Origin: Amoebidium appalachense
Taxonomy: Eukaryota > Ichthyosporea
Direction: 5' to 3'
Assembly: GCA_963693365.1 (NCBI GenBank)
Contig: CAVNZM010000002.1
Coordinates: 17,112,001-17,176,000 of the forward strand
Length of the DNA stretch: 64,000 nt
The position numbers and the translations under genes are program-made. Below are positions 13,805 to 50,540 of this stretch, piece by piece (position 1 is the stretch's first letter; every line of letters begins with the position of its first letter). Under the pieces are notes generated by a model, which saw nothing but the letters and a program-made list of their open reading frames with translations, was not told the origin of the DNA and searched no databases.

Positions 13805-14117
13805 CTCGGAAGGAGGAAGGGGGGCCCCAGTCCCGAGGCCGGGAGGATCCGAGGGATAGATCTAGAAAATACAGTGTAATTACCGACGTCGTCAGTGGTG
13901 GTCACTCCCCCCTCCCCCTCTGTCCCCCCCCCCCCCCCCCTCGCTCCCCCCTCGGCCAGGGAATTTGCAGCTTACTGGAGAGGGGAGGGGGGTCGAATTC
14001 GGACCCATCTGCTCGAGAGGTGTGTAATGTGAACGGTCCTCGGGCCCAAGATCCCCCTTCCCCCCCCCCCCCGCCCCCCCCCTCCACCATGGTGTGTGTG
14101 TGTGTGAGTGTGTGAGT

Positions 14118-14148
<31 letters not shown>

Positions 14149-14161
14149 ACGGTGTGTGTAC

Positions 14162-14245
<84 letters not shown>

Positions 14246-14246
14246 C
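13752..14246. repeat. Poly(G) run, C tracts and (GT)n array
   Basis: A G homopolymer of about 50 bases (13752-13804) is followed by unique sequence, C tracts (13925-13940, 14060-14080) and a GT array (14092-14244). No exon is supported. Confidence 0.94.
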
Positions 14247-14410
14247 CTAGGGGGACATGCAACATTGAGGATTCACAAGGGCCGGTGGATTTGCCCAGTG
14301 ACCAACTTAATTACTAGTGGCCAGAAGGGAATGTGCTGTGTTCGGGTTAATCCCCACTTTGGCACGATTGAGAACAGAGACAGCACCGGGCCCACACGGC
14401 ACACCCAACT

Positions 14411-15028
14411 TTACTCCCCACCAACCTCCAAGAGGACTTGACTAAACACCCGTCTATGCCCCTTGTATTTCTTTGCAGCATAGGCTGCAGCAAGGCCAGT
14501 AAGCCCACGTGTGTAAGCATCCATAAAACGAAAAGCCCTACGCGCATATTTACGAATCAGAGACACTGGTATGCCATCTAAAGCAGCAGGCACTGCCTCC
14601 CGCAACTCAGCTATTTTATAAGACACCTTAAGCCTAAGAATACGCTTGGATTCACCCCAATCATACTCTATGTAGTTAAGCTCACAGTGATACTTAGGAT
14701 AAAATATGCATTCATGCCCGGCCTCTTCTATTACCTCTTGCAACCAAGGGTTTTGCTCTGCAAAATCAGGCTGTAGATCTAGAATACGTGTAGCACAACA
14801 CTTGTCTGCAGTGCATGGGGGTCTAGGAACCTTATTATTAATGTCCTCTTGGCTACGTGGATCAGGACATTGCATGATCAAACGCGAAACATCATAGCCT
14901 CTCTCTTCCAAAACCTGTTTCATTCCCTTCCCCAGTTTAACATCTCTTTCACCCACAACCCTTTCTTTGCCGTCTGGCCCCTTTTCCTTTACACGTTTAT
15001 TGTTACATGTTTTGCATGTAATCAGCAA
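14411..15028 (-). pseudogene. DDE transposase, C-terminal part (5'-truncated, Tc1/mariner-IS630-like)
   Basis: An open frame of about 205 codons has no in-frame ATG at its upstream end, so this is a fragment of a transposase and not a full gene. It starts with a Cys pair (CKTCNNKRV). It then has a GMKQVLEERG segment, CCATRILDLQPDF (the region holding the second catalytic Asp in related proteins), and FYPKYHCELNYIEYDWGESK, where the Glu of the LNxIE signature is the third catalytic acid. The end (RKYARRAFRFMDAYTRGL) also matches the style of this group. I know relatives from fungi, algae and invertebrates. The first catalytic Asp and the DNA-binding region are not present nearby. No terminal inverted repeats were recognised. 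Confidence 0.75.
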
Positions 15029-15284
15029 GTCACCCCCCTCCTCACTCCCCCTTCCCCACCACGTCTATTTTACATACAACTGCAAACACATGCGGCTTCG
15101 CTCGTGCGTGGTTTGTGTGGAACGTGTTAGGCAGGCCACATGCATACTCGTGTGGGACATCCACAGACACCTCAGAGGCTCCCCTCGACAAACGGTGATT
15201 AAACACACACAGACACACTCTTCGCACCCAACTTGAACATAGCCGGCCAGGCAGGCACCGGGGCGGGCAGCGAGCCAGGTCATG

Positions 15285-15344
15285 TCGGGTCGGGTCGGTT
15301 TATTCGGGTCAGATCGGGCCAAGCGATGACCCGACCCGACCCGA
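15285..15344. repeat. GGGTCG-rich inverted repeat
   Basis: TCGGGTCGGGTCGG at 15285-15298 pairs perfectly with CCGACCCGACCCGA at 15331-15344, leaving a loop of about 32 bases. The same pentamer-based motif recurs near 16880, 31650, 46740 and 47690. Confidence 0.8.
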
Positions 15345-15427
15345 ATTGATTGGGGTCCGACATTGGCCAAAAAAAATTATTGCGGCAATCGACGCGTCTC
15401 GTCGAGCTGGTTAGAGCCACCGTTTCG

Positions 15428-15439
15428 GATTTTTTTTTC

Positions 15440-15494
<55 letters not shown>
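15428..15494. repeat. Poly(T) tract
   Basis: A nearly pure T homopolymer of more than 50 bases at 15440-15494. It is followed by GCGCGAAAAGTTTTTTGCGCGC, which is itself close to palindromic. Confidence 0.95.
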
Positions 15495-15496
<2 letters not shown>

Positions 15497-15712
15497 GCGA
15501 AAAGTTTTTTGCGCGCTATAGAGACTAAGGCCCATACTGCGGAAAACTAGCTAAAGCCCACTAACTGTGAGTCGTTCTACGGTGGGGAGCGCGGCGCAAG
15601 AGGGTTTCCACGTGTGTTTCTCTTTGAGGGGCATGTTTTCACGTTGGGGAGGGCGTTACCAAATTCCTGAGTATAATTTGGCTGTGTTGATTGGTCAAAC
15701 CAGTGGGCATGT

Positions 15713-16082
15713 TGTAAAGAAGGACGAGACTTGTACTACAGGATCTGACCGTTGTTCTCTTCTTGCATCTCCTCGTCATAATCGAGGAGCTCGTCACCGT
15801 TGTCAGCCATGCTAAGGGGGAGACGGTTCGACAAAAAGAACTGTATCTGCAGGTAGAAACCCACACACAACGTAAAGTGGTAAACGCGCGAAAAGCGGCG
15901 AAAAACTGGAAAAGTTGTGTGGTGGTTGGTAGCAGAGGTGATGGGAAGCGTGTCGGACTAAAAAGTCTGGGTGTATGTATGCGTATATCCTAGCTAGGAG
16001 CGTGTGTAGTTCTTAACGGCACTGTATTCTGCTACCATGTAAAGAAGGACGAGACTTGTACTACAGGATCTGACCGTTGTTC
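15713..16082. repeat. 45-bp exact direct repeat, 325 bp apart
   Basis: The 45 bases at 15713-15757 recur without change at 16038-16082, starting TGTAAAGAAGGACGAGACTT. The first copy overlaps the 3' end of the UAP56-like first exon on the minus strand. Confidence 0.95.
15736..15810 (-). pseudogene. UAP56/Sub2-like first exon, isolated
   Basis: On the minus strand an ATG at 15810 opens a 24-codon frame beginning MADNGDELLDYDEE and continuing with acidic residues before a stop at 15736-15738. This closely matches the N-terminus of the DEAD-box RNA helicase UAP56/Sub2 (DDX39B), which works in splicing and mRNA export. A GT after codon 20 (15749-15748) could be a donor in phase 1. No DEAD-box, SAT or helicase C-terminal exon is found downstream in this window, where a transposase fragment lies instead. 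It is either a broken or duplicated 5' end or a gene with a very long first intron. The end of the exon is copied in the 45-bp direct repeat. The match is short, so chance is not excluded. Confidence 0.4.
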
Positions 16083-16184
16083 CCTACACAGGGGAATGAC
16101 GTCTTTATTCAGGCGCCGTCGGATATCATTCTGGGGTTTACGCTGTTTACTCGAGGCAAAGAGAACCAGTCTCAGGTATGGGGG

Positions 16185-16329
16185 GGGGGGGTTTTTGCTC
16201 GGAATATCCCCTCAGCGGTATATCATGATCACGTACATAGATGTCGGGTGGTGACTATATATCAGGGTTTACTTTCTCTACGAGACACCATAAAGACTAC
16301 AAGGAGAAATCAATTAGTTGGGGTTCCCC

Positions 16330-16376
<47 letters not shown>

Positions 16377-16409
16377 GGGCTCCCCCTCGGGACACTCGGT
16401 ATCAGCTGG

Positions 16410-16466
<57 letters not shown>

Positions 16467-16840
16467 TGTGTGTGTGTGCGCGTGCGCTATAATTTTGTAG
16501 TGATGTGTTTCTCAAGCCAATCAATACATCTAATAAACAGGTCGTAGTTACGCGTGTTTAGTATAAAATCAAGGATGTTGTAATTTACAGGTAGGCTATC
16601 TTTCTGGGTGTCTGTTGTGAATGTGACGTGTGTGTGTTGCGGTATTATGTGGTCTATCAAACTACATTTGGCGATACATGACCGGTTAAACTGGTGTGTG
16701 TGTGTGTTGTTTGGGCATGCAAATGATGCCACCTTATACTTATTAGATCTCCACTGTATAGCACGTGTACAGTAAAAGCGTGGTAATTGATCAATAATAC
16801 CATCAGCTAGAGAAAGACCAGTTCTACAGGAAGGTAATAT
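16185..16840. other. Spacer with poly(T) and (GT)n tracts
   Basis: Poly(T) lies at 16331-16373 and a GT array at 16410-16480. The remaining unique sequence has no supported exon; a 125-codon minus ORF (16487-16864) shows no motif. Confidence 0.7.
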
Positions 16841-16853
16841 ATCATTCTGATGA

Positions 16854-17007
16854 GCGTGAGCCACAGGCTCACGCGCCCTCAGACCGGGTCATCCTGATCC
16901 GGTTCGGGCCAGATCGGCCCGGCAGTCGCCGGTCCTCATTACAATGTGCATATCTGAGGCTTGTGATTGGTTGTGCGGCCTCGTGGCCCGTGATAAAATC
17001 ACGGGCC
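16854..17007. other. Two perfect short hairpins
   Basis: GCGTGAGCC/GGCTCACGC (16854-16862 with 16866-16874, loop ACA) and GGCCCGTGAT/ATCACGGGCC (16985-16994 with 16998-17007, loop AAA) are perfect stems with three-base loops. They lie 110 bases apart, and a CGGGTC-rich patch fills the space between them. No function can be assigned. Confidence 0.75.
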
Positions 17008-17583
17008 GCTTTAGCCGATTTCCAGTAACGATAGGTCGGGTGGGTGGAAGTGACTTTTTGTTTTCCGCTTCACTGTACATGTCTTGCAAGACCCTGTACA
17101 GTATTAAACAATTGTGGTGGCGCGGGAGAGAAGACATGGCGTGGTGCCAACATGTTGGGCCCAGAATTTCCGACTGGGGGGGGAAGTGGGCGGTCAGCCA
17201 GGCTGGGCCCCTCAAGGCTATTATGATTAGATCCGTGCCCCGAGATCTCCAGATCAAATAGACTCTGGGATATAAAATGTATTTCAAATTATTCAAAATG
17301 TAGATAATCAACTCCGAGCTGAACAAAGTATCAAATTCTAGCGAAAGCAAAACATTTTCCGTAAAGCTTTTATAGATATAAACCTTGTATTATTTATATG
17401 ACTTTTTTATAACAAAAACCATTTATAATTTAAATAGCTGTACATCATTGTTTTATCCCAAACCTTTCACCACAGCTCAGTGACCCACCACGGGGACTCT
17501 TAGATCTTTTTTATTGCCCAATCATCTTCGCGGTGGCTCAGCAAACGCAAAAAACATTCACAACAGGAAAACCGCCAACCCAA

Positions 17584-17618
<35 letters not shown>

Positions 17619-17701
17619 CAAACCTTTACACGATAGCTCCGATAAACTGTATAGTGTAGCTATACCAGCATATTAGTCTTGCTAACGAAAAAGTGAAGAA
17701 A
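17008..17701. other. Spacer and probable 5' region of the SYLF gene
   Basis: No supported coding exon. A poly(A) run lies at 17585-17617. The 85 bases before the predicted start codon contain TATACC and CATATTAG but no clear TATA box. ORFs of 60-150 codons on either strand lack recognisable features. Confidence 0.6.
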
Positions 17702-31362
<13,661 letters not shown>

Positions 31363-32182
31363 CGCACGTGCACACACACACCACGTGCAAACCACGTGCA
31401 CATGTCTCCCTCGGCCAACACAAAACATGTAGGCTGAGGTGTACCGGAGAAATGTATGATCTGCTAACACCAGTTGTAATTACTGTTTATGGTGAAATTC
31501 TGTTTTTATATATATTATGTTCATCTTGATGGTTTTTTTTTTTTATGACCAGATGTGCGTGCATGAGGTTATCATGGGTGGAATATACGAAAACGGGCAC
31601 GAATTAAAGGGAGTTTCTTTTAGGCCGATATATGGTCACCGCTTGATGGTCCTCGGGTCGGGCCAAATGCTGTTTGTTGGGCACCAAGACAATCATATTG
31701 TGTATATCCCATTCGGGTCTGACCGACCCGAATACCTAAAAGAAAGCCCCCGTGGATGCCCTTAATTTGATGGTGTTTCACCATGGGCAACTTCCTTTTG
31801 GCCAGTTTAGAAGTGATTTTATTGAGTATATGATGATAGAAGTTCGACGGTCTGTTGCCTGTTTTCATTCTTAACGGTTGTTATTGCCACGAACTGGGTA
31901 TGAATCGTTAGCGGGTTGGTGTCTGCATATTGTGTGATACCAAGAGGCTTATACTCGGCAAATGCTAACCGAAAATAAACACCGTGTACACATATACATC
32001 AGTCTTGCTGCCTGCATAACTGCAACCCACAATCTGAAACACCCGCTTCCCCTCCCCTCGATGTCGTCTCTCTTTTGGCTGCACACCCACACGCCCACAC
32101 TTTCAATGTTCGTTTTGGGAACACACATGTCGTGTATCCGGACGCACACCAAGCGCAGACGACATGCACACACACACACAGA

Positions 32183-32272
<90 letters not shown>

Positions 32273-32690
32273 GCACGGACGTGCCTACATACCCACAATC
32301 TTACAAACACGCCCCACCCAATTCCAACGAAAAACGGCTACACACTGAGCATCCAATACTATGGCACACATATCCCCGCCAAAAAACCAAAAGCGTACGG
32401 GCACAGAGTGGAGAGCTCGAATCTGACCCGGTAACCGTTACGTAATCACAGGTGTGGCCTGTTACATGGATGCATGATATTTGCACAATGAATGCCACGT
32501 GCACGGTGACATGTATGTGCTGCCCCAAGGTGCTTTGCAACTTCGTCGTGCATGTTAGTGTACATGTGGTGTGGTTGCGGCGCCTGTAGTGCTTGTGTGT
32601 GTTTTTTTTTTTTTTTTTTTTTTTTGGGGGGGGGGGGTGGTGGTGGTGGTGTGTGCGTGCGTGCGTGTGTGTGTCTGTGCATGTGTGTGT

Positions 32691-32737
<47 letters not shown>

Positions 32738-32995
32738 GGGGGAGGGGGGGGGGGGGGGGGGGGAGGGAGGAAAGGCAATTTATTTACAGTTGCCCCATGA
32801 TTGCACCGGTACAGCGACACCCAATGAGATTAATATTTAAGATTTATAGTCACTGGTCTTCCTGCCGCCTACACACTTTGTACATGACTAGCACACAACC
32901 AAGCCATCAACCCTTTGCCATCTAGGCTCAACCCAGATTTTAAATCAGCATCCTTGCACATGTGCATATTGCCAACTAAATTCCCTATTACTAAC

Positions 32996-33036
<41 letters not shown>

Positions 33037-33227
33037 CCCCGCCCCTCTCACCATTCCCAAAAAAAAACAAAAAAACAAAAAAACAAACCAAAAAAAACAC
33101 CAGCCCTTGGCCTAATACACAATGCAAGGTCTAAACACGGCACACCACTGCTACCATATCGGCACCCCAAGAGCCCCTCCCACACCCACCGCCCCAAAAC
33201 AGCCTAATATACCACCACGCCACAATT
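31363..33227. other. Spacer between convergent genes
   Basis: This is the likely 3' UTR region of both the SYLF gene (+) and PNUTS (-). AATAAA occurs at 31974-31979 on the plus strand and near 32777-32783 on the minus strand. It holds a GGGTCGGGCC/GACCGACCCG pair (about 31655-31730), a CA array (32175-32268), a T/G/GT mosaic (32600-32735) and a C homopolymer (32997-33035). No additional gene is supported. Confidence 0.7.
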
Positions 33228-45296
<12,069 letters not shown>

Positions 45297-46730
45297 GTTT
45301 GGCTACGGCCACAGAGCCCTCCCCCCGTGCACGTGCGTGCCTGCACCCTGTAGCATACACGTGGTCAGAAAAACCTATGCCCTGCACTAAGCCTCGGCCA
45401 ACTCCCATGTTGACCAGCGGCAACCCCCCCCCTCCCCCCCCCCCCCCCCCCCCCTCTCCCCTCCCTCCCTTCCCCCCTTCCCCCGCCACCATCACCACCA
45501 CCACGACGACCCCGGGCCTCTTGGCAGCGTCTCTCTCCTGCAACAATCACCCGAACTATTTTCTGCACCTCTTTCAAACTGGCGTTGAGCTTTAGGTGGG
45601 AAAAACAAAAAAAACGACAAAAGAAAGCCTGTGTGGCTGGTGGATACCCTCCACTCCCTTGAGACTGCTACCCTGGCACAGGGAAACATAGATTGCTCTT
45701 TGCCCAAACTCCTTTTGACGTTTTCATATCTGCTGTATCTGAAACTCATCCTGGCACAGCCTTCCATCAACGACGAAAATTCACGTATATGTCAGAGTTG
45801 TAGCGCTACCGTGGAAGAAGGAATCAAATATTTGTCTCGCTCCCTCCGTCTACCCTCCATTCCCACACAACCTTCTCCTCCTATTTCCAGCTTGTTCCCA
45901 CAGTGTTTATACCGAACTAACGCCCGAAAATACTCCGAGAAATCTGTCATTAAGGTGCAAAATCACGAATCGATATTGTCTCCGGTGTGGCACAAGGACG
46001 TTGTGCACTTGGTGAAACGCTGAAACATGGTTGATTGGACCAAACTGAATGGCAACCAGATCATTTGTCAGCTCATTTATTTCCTGCTAATGAACAATCA
46101 ACCTCATAAATCTCGTTTTCCACGCTCCCTTGGTCACCAGGAGAGCTCAGATAGTTCCGTTATGTTCACGTGAACACTTTCAAATTGTACGCTTGTTTCA
46201 AGCAGCTTGAAAGCAGAAGTGCAGTGTTGGGTACAGCCACAGATGCAAAGTTTATAGCCTCCATGATCTGTGTTTGTGGCACGTCCACAGATGGCCCACT
46301 GTATTTCTCCAAAAAACATGGCCACATCACAGAGTCAGGCCAATGGAAAGTATCGAACAATGGGGTTTGTTATATGATGGCACGTTCGCACGAAGATGCG
46401 GCCTGCAAGCAAGCGCAAGCAACCTCCTTAAACGCTAAGGCGCGTCGTCTGCACGCCTATTCCGCATCTACAGTCAAAAGCGCGTGTTCCGTGACCGTGT
46501 AGATTGATTACCTCCCAAGGGCGACTGGAACCGCAGATTCACAAAGGTCGTGTTGCCTGCACTAGCAAGCCCACAGGACAATGCTTATGCGTGGAAGAAA
46601 GAGCTTTATATGCAGCTATAGTTCTTACAGCGACTAATTGCCTTGCCGCCTTGTTCAAACTAATACTTTCCTCTTTTGTTCAACACTTCACTTCCTGCGA
46701 CTCTGTGTCATGGATGCACCAAAAGTTTCA
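45297..46730. other. Upstream region of PNUTS, no other gene supported
   Basis: It contains one C tract (45427-45455) and otherwise unique sequence. A 130-codon ORF (45631-46023, +) lacks an ATG at its start, and a 110-codon ORF (46170-46502, +) has no recognisable motif. Minus-strand sequence just above 45296 is the likely PNUTS promoter, but no TATA box is evident. Confidence 0.6.
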
Positions 46731-46734
46731 CAGG

Positions 46735-46862
46735 CCGGTCCTGTTCGGGTTTCAATTCTTCCGGGTCGGGTACGGTCGGTCACGAAAACTCAGAACCCCG
46801 GTCGGTCGGTCACCGGGTCGCGCAATTTCCGAAGCGGGTCGGTCATCGGGCCGACCGGCATA
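46735..46862. repeat. CGGGTCGGTC-rich segment, copy 1
   Basis: Repeated GGGTCGG/GGTCGGTCACCGGGTC motifs, matching in style those at 47640-47815, 15285-15344 and 31650-31730. Confidence 0.7.
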
Positions 46863-46919
46863 AAAACCTCGGGTGTTCTCTGCAGACTGGTTGGACGGTG
46901 TGTTTCAAGTGTTTGAATA

Positions 46920-46941
46920 CCGTGTGTGTGCGCGCGCGCTT

Positions 46942-46995
<54 letters not shown>

Positions 46996-47361
46996 GTTTG
47001 CGTGTGTGTCATGGTGTGTGTGTGTGTATGTTTGTGTGTATGTGTGTCTTTGTGTGCGTGTGTGTGTGTGTACGCGTGGTACACGTACATGTCACGCGTG
47101 TGTGCGTGTGAGTATTGTCATGTGTGTGTGCGTGTGTGTGACGGTGTGACTGTGTGTGTGTGTGTGTGTGCCATGCTGTGTGTCAGTCAGCGTGTGTCGT
47201 AGGCTGAGAGAGAGAGAGAAAGAGAGAGAGAGAGAAAGGGAGAGAGAGAGAGAGAGAGAGAGACTGGAGAGAAAGAGAGAGCCTGAGAGAGCTGGGAGAG
47301 AGAGAGAAAAAAAGAGAGAGACTCTGAGAGAGAGAGAGAGATCTAGAGCTCGAGAGGGAGG

Positions 47362-47403
<42 letters not shown>

Positions 47404-47438
47404 CGCGATCGGGGAGAGAGAGAGAGAGAGAGAGAGAT

Positions 47439-47505
<67 letters not shown>

Positions 47506-47560
47506 GGGGGGGAGAGAGAGTCTGAGAGAGGGAAAGGGAGAGAGTGAGAGTGTGTGTGCG
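46920..47560. repeat. (GT)n, poly(G) and long (GA)n
   Basis: GT patches with a G homopolymer (46957-46994), then GA repeat with many short interruptions (47205-47545). The 203-codon Ser-Leu ORF on the minus strand is an artefact. Confidence 0.96.
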
Positions 47561-47679
47561 TGTGTGTGTGCGTGTGTGTGTGTGTTTGTGTGTTTCTTGT
47601 GCAGGAAACACAAGGAAAATTGTACTACCCTACCTCGAGCCCCCCTGCCTGAAGCTCCGCCCGGTGACCCTGCCGGACT

Positions 47680-47812
47680 TTGACCCCGGACCGGGTCGGT
47701 CACGGGCCGACCCGACCGGGTATCTTTAGCTCCCGGGTATCGGCTAAAATGGGCTCAGTCGACCGACCGACCCGACGATTGGCCGGTCCCGGGTCGGGCC
47801 GACCGACCGGAT
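47680..47812. repeat. CGGGTCGGTC-rich segment, copy 2
   Basis: Dense GGTCGGTCACGGGCCGACCC and CCGACCGACCCGA motifs in both orientations, able to fold extensively. Confidence 0.7.
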
Positions 47813-47823
47813 GCATCCCTGCC

Positions 47824-47860
47824 AAGGCCTCCTAAATAGCACACCTATTTAGGAGGCCTT
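47824..47860. other. Perfect 16-bp hairpin
   Basis: AAGGCCTCCTAAATAG (47824-47839) is exactly complementary to 47845-47860, with the five-base loop CACAC. GATCCCTGC-like sequence lies on both sides. It could be a small transposon terminus, a replication-associated palindrome or a transcribed hairpin. Confidence 0.9.
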
Positions 47861-48655
47861 GATCCCTGCTCGTGTGTTCTTCCAAACTGAACTGAGCCGA
47901 GTGACTTCGCCTCAGCTGACTCCAATAAGAATGTTATTAAAAATAGATTTCCAAACAAGATTGCCCAATCACTGCGTATAAATGTCCTAGCGAACCATTT
48001 TTGGCCACTGCTTGAGCTAATGACCAATGTAAATGGCTATTGGTCACGGTCCTGATAATTCCGACTTCAGGAACTGAGCCGCCTGGATGTACCTTCCACT
48101 AGAAGGCACACGAATTTAAGGCTCGATCGGAATCGATTGACCTAGCTATAATATCCAATTGTTAGCAATCCTTGAAATTTTATAGTTTGATCTAAGACCA
48201 ACCGATTTGATGATTGGTCGACTTCAAAATTTCAATTCGATCGTCATCTGGTTAAAAATTTCTTTAATCGGAAACACGTGAAAAAATACATGTATCATAA
48301 TAATACTTTTTCTATTTGCGCGTCACTAGCGAACAAATGGCATCACTCAATAGAGAAAACAAATAGCTATAAGGTTTGATGGGGTTGTGATCGGTGCGAA
48401 GGGTCGAAAATTACGAAAAACAAAGTGTGTCTTCTCGTAGAAGGTTACAATTGGCTCGAGGCTCAGCTGCAGGCAGAAAAGTTGGCACACTTTTGTTGGC
48501 TGGGAGCCAAATGTATTTTCGGGTTGACGGGGTGTCTATACTTGAACAATTGTTAAAGAGTGAGAAGACGATAGTTCAGTAAGTGTTGTGTGCCTATACA
48601 TACTGGTGGGTGTGTGTAACGGGAAGCCCGGAGGCTAGGGTGGTAAATGGGTAAG
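47861..48655. other. AT-richer unique spacer, no gene seen
   Basis: Complex sequence with several CCAAT pentamers; the ORFs are about 60 codons and have no motif. Confidence 0.65.
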
Positions 48656-48661
48656 GGGATG

Positions 48662-48920
48662 AGGGGGGGGGGGGGGGGGGAGGGGGGGGGGGGCCCGGGG
48701 GGGAGAGGGGGGACTTTATGTGCTGCCATATCCATGGTCTGCAAAACCTTTCCCATGGTTTTTGTTACAGTAGCTACCTCCCCCCCCCCCCCCCCCTTTT
48801 CCCCTTTCTCCCTTGATTCCCCTTCCCGCAACACTTATTTTCTTTTCTGTCCTATTCAATTTTGAATGAAGCACTAAGGCAGGAGGGTGATGAGATGGGG
48901 TTCCCGGGGGAGGGGATCTG

Positions 48921-48953
<33 letters not shown>

Positions 48954-49092
48954 ATGTGTGTGTGTTTGTGCGTGTGCGTGTGTGTGTATGTGTGTGTATG
49001 TGTGTGCGTGTGTGTGTGGGTGGGTGGGTGTGTGTGGGTGTGCATGTGTGGGTGTGTGCATGTGTTTGCGGGGAAGAATGGAGAGGGGGGAA

Positions 49093-49144
<52 letters not shown>
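48662..49144. repeat. Poly(G), C and (GT)n block
   Basis: G runs (48662-48715, 48919-48948), C-run (48780-48797), GT repeat (48955-49075) and a G homopolymer (49094-49144). Confidence 0.95.
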
Positions 49145-49145
<1 letters not shown>

Positions 49146-49229
49146 TCGATGAGAGCAAGTCCGAGTCGGCCACGTTTGTCCCAAGCCACCTCCGAGTCTC
49201 CATCATACAACTTTTCGTGTGCCCGAGAC
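49145..49229 (-). CDS. Possible further exon of the membrane-protein gene
   Basis: After an acceptor cacaag, the minus strand reads [20 protein letters not shown] and then GRLGLALID before a poly(C) tract. The phase (one base completing an AGG codon) matches exon 57769-57943 exactly. The sense resembles the strand-and-charge pattern expected after that exon. If real, the intron would be 8.5 kb and would contain the whole Penelope-like element. No donor was identified, and phase agreement alone occurs by chance one time in three. Confidence 0.3.
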
Positions 49230-49298
49230 CTTGTGGACATGAGGGAAAGTATTGGAGTGATGGTTGTGTCTTTGTGTGTGTGCATGTGTGTGTGTGAT

Positions 49299-49335
<37 letters not shown>

Positions 49336-49776
49336 TGGCTGAAGGGTAATGATATGTGAGATTGTATACATAGCACACCGTTTATTCAGCAACTTGTGTG
49401 TGCGTACGTAGGCCCCTGCATATCATATGTACACACACACAGGTCCATCGACTGCATGTACAGCAGACACTTGCACAGCCCAGACTCTAAAATGCAGTGA
49501 TTCACGTAGAGAGAATGACCACAGATGTAGCTCATAATTATTTCTTGAATAGGACTCGCAATGTTCTACAAAAGCATGCATGCAACATTGCAACAGGGCT
49601 TCCACTGAATGATCAGTACCACAATGCATGCCTTTCTAGCGGCTCGTATTTTCCATGAAATTACAAAGAATAAGTTAAGAATAAAGAAGAGGGAATACGT
49701 GATCATGGGCAAGAGAAGTAGCAGAGCAAGGTTCTGCTATCATACACGTCACCCGCTATTTCCAGCCTTAGAAGAT

Positions 49777-49823
<47 letters not shown>

Positions 49824-50460
49824 ACCCACCCACCCACCCACCACCACCGCTGCCGCCGCCTCCTCTTGCCACAAATACAGACAAGCACCAAAAACCAACA
49901 ACCACAATGGGTTAAAAAAGCATACAAAAAAAAGGCACAGTGAAAATTTCAACAGTAAAAATGCAAGATAGCGGAATTCACATAATTCAAGAATTTTCAA
50001 TCTGTAAATACGCAACCGCACAACTACCTCCCCCTTGCACTGCCTACATGGATCCCCGGCAAGAAAATAGCGCCCTGGGTTCATAATACCCCAGTTTGGA
50101 TGGGTCAGTTCAGATCGGGCTACATTAGTGCAACGCATCTATGTTACCGATACCGGGCATGGCCACAGACAAAATAAGTAAAAATAAAATAAAAAACAAA
50201 TAATAGACATGACAAAAGGCCTGATAATGGACTAATACGCCATTTAATATTTATGATAGAGCAATTCATAGACCTGGAATAAGGCTCAAAAATAGACATA
50301 ACAATAGAAATAATGGGGCCAACAATATATAATATGTTAATCTCTATGCAGCGCTGTCAAGCGAATACCCAAGGAATCAGGGGAGATATTACGTGAGGAG
50401 TGGCCGGGTTCATACATGATGGTTACTGGCTGGCTTTCACGGTACCGCTGGATCAGGCCC
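49230..50460. other. Spacer with homopolymers, no gene seen
   Basis: G homopolymer (49302-49334), C homopolymer with CCCA units (49779-49850) and AT-rich unique sequence (49900-50440) without a supported exon. Confidence 0.7.
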
Positions 50461-50462
50461 CT

Positions 50463-50510
<48 letters not shown>

Positions 50511-50540
50511 GGGGGGAGGGGGGGGGGGAAGAAGGGGGGT
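50463..50540. repeat. (GT)n and poly(G), tail side of an R copy
   Basis: GT patch, then poly(G) (about 50478-50528) that is the poly(C) tail of the adjoining R copy in R sense. Confidence 0.9.

Noticed and set aside
45631-46023. 130-codon plus-strand ORF with a Cys pair (CQSC)
   Set aside because: No ATG at its start, no recognisable domain, and no consistent exon neighbours.
46170-46502. 110-codon plus-strand ORF
   Set aside because: Unique sequence but no motif, no clear promoter and no supporting neighbour.
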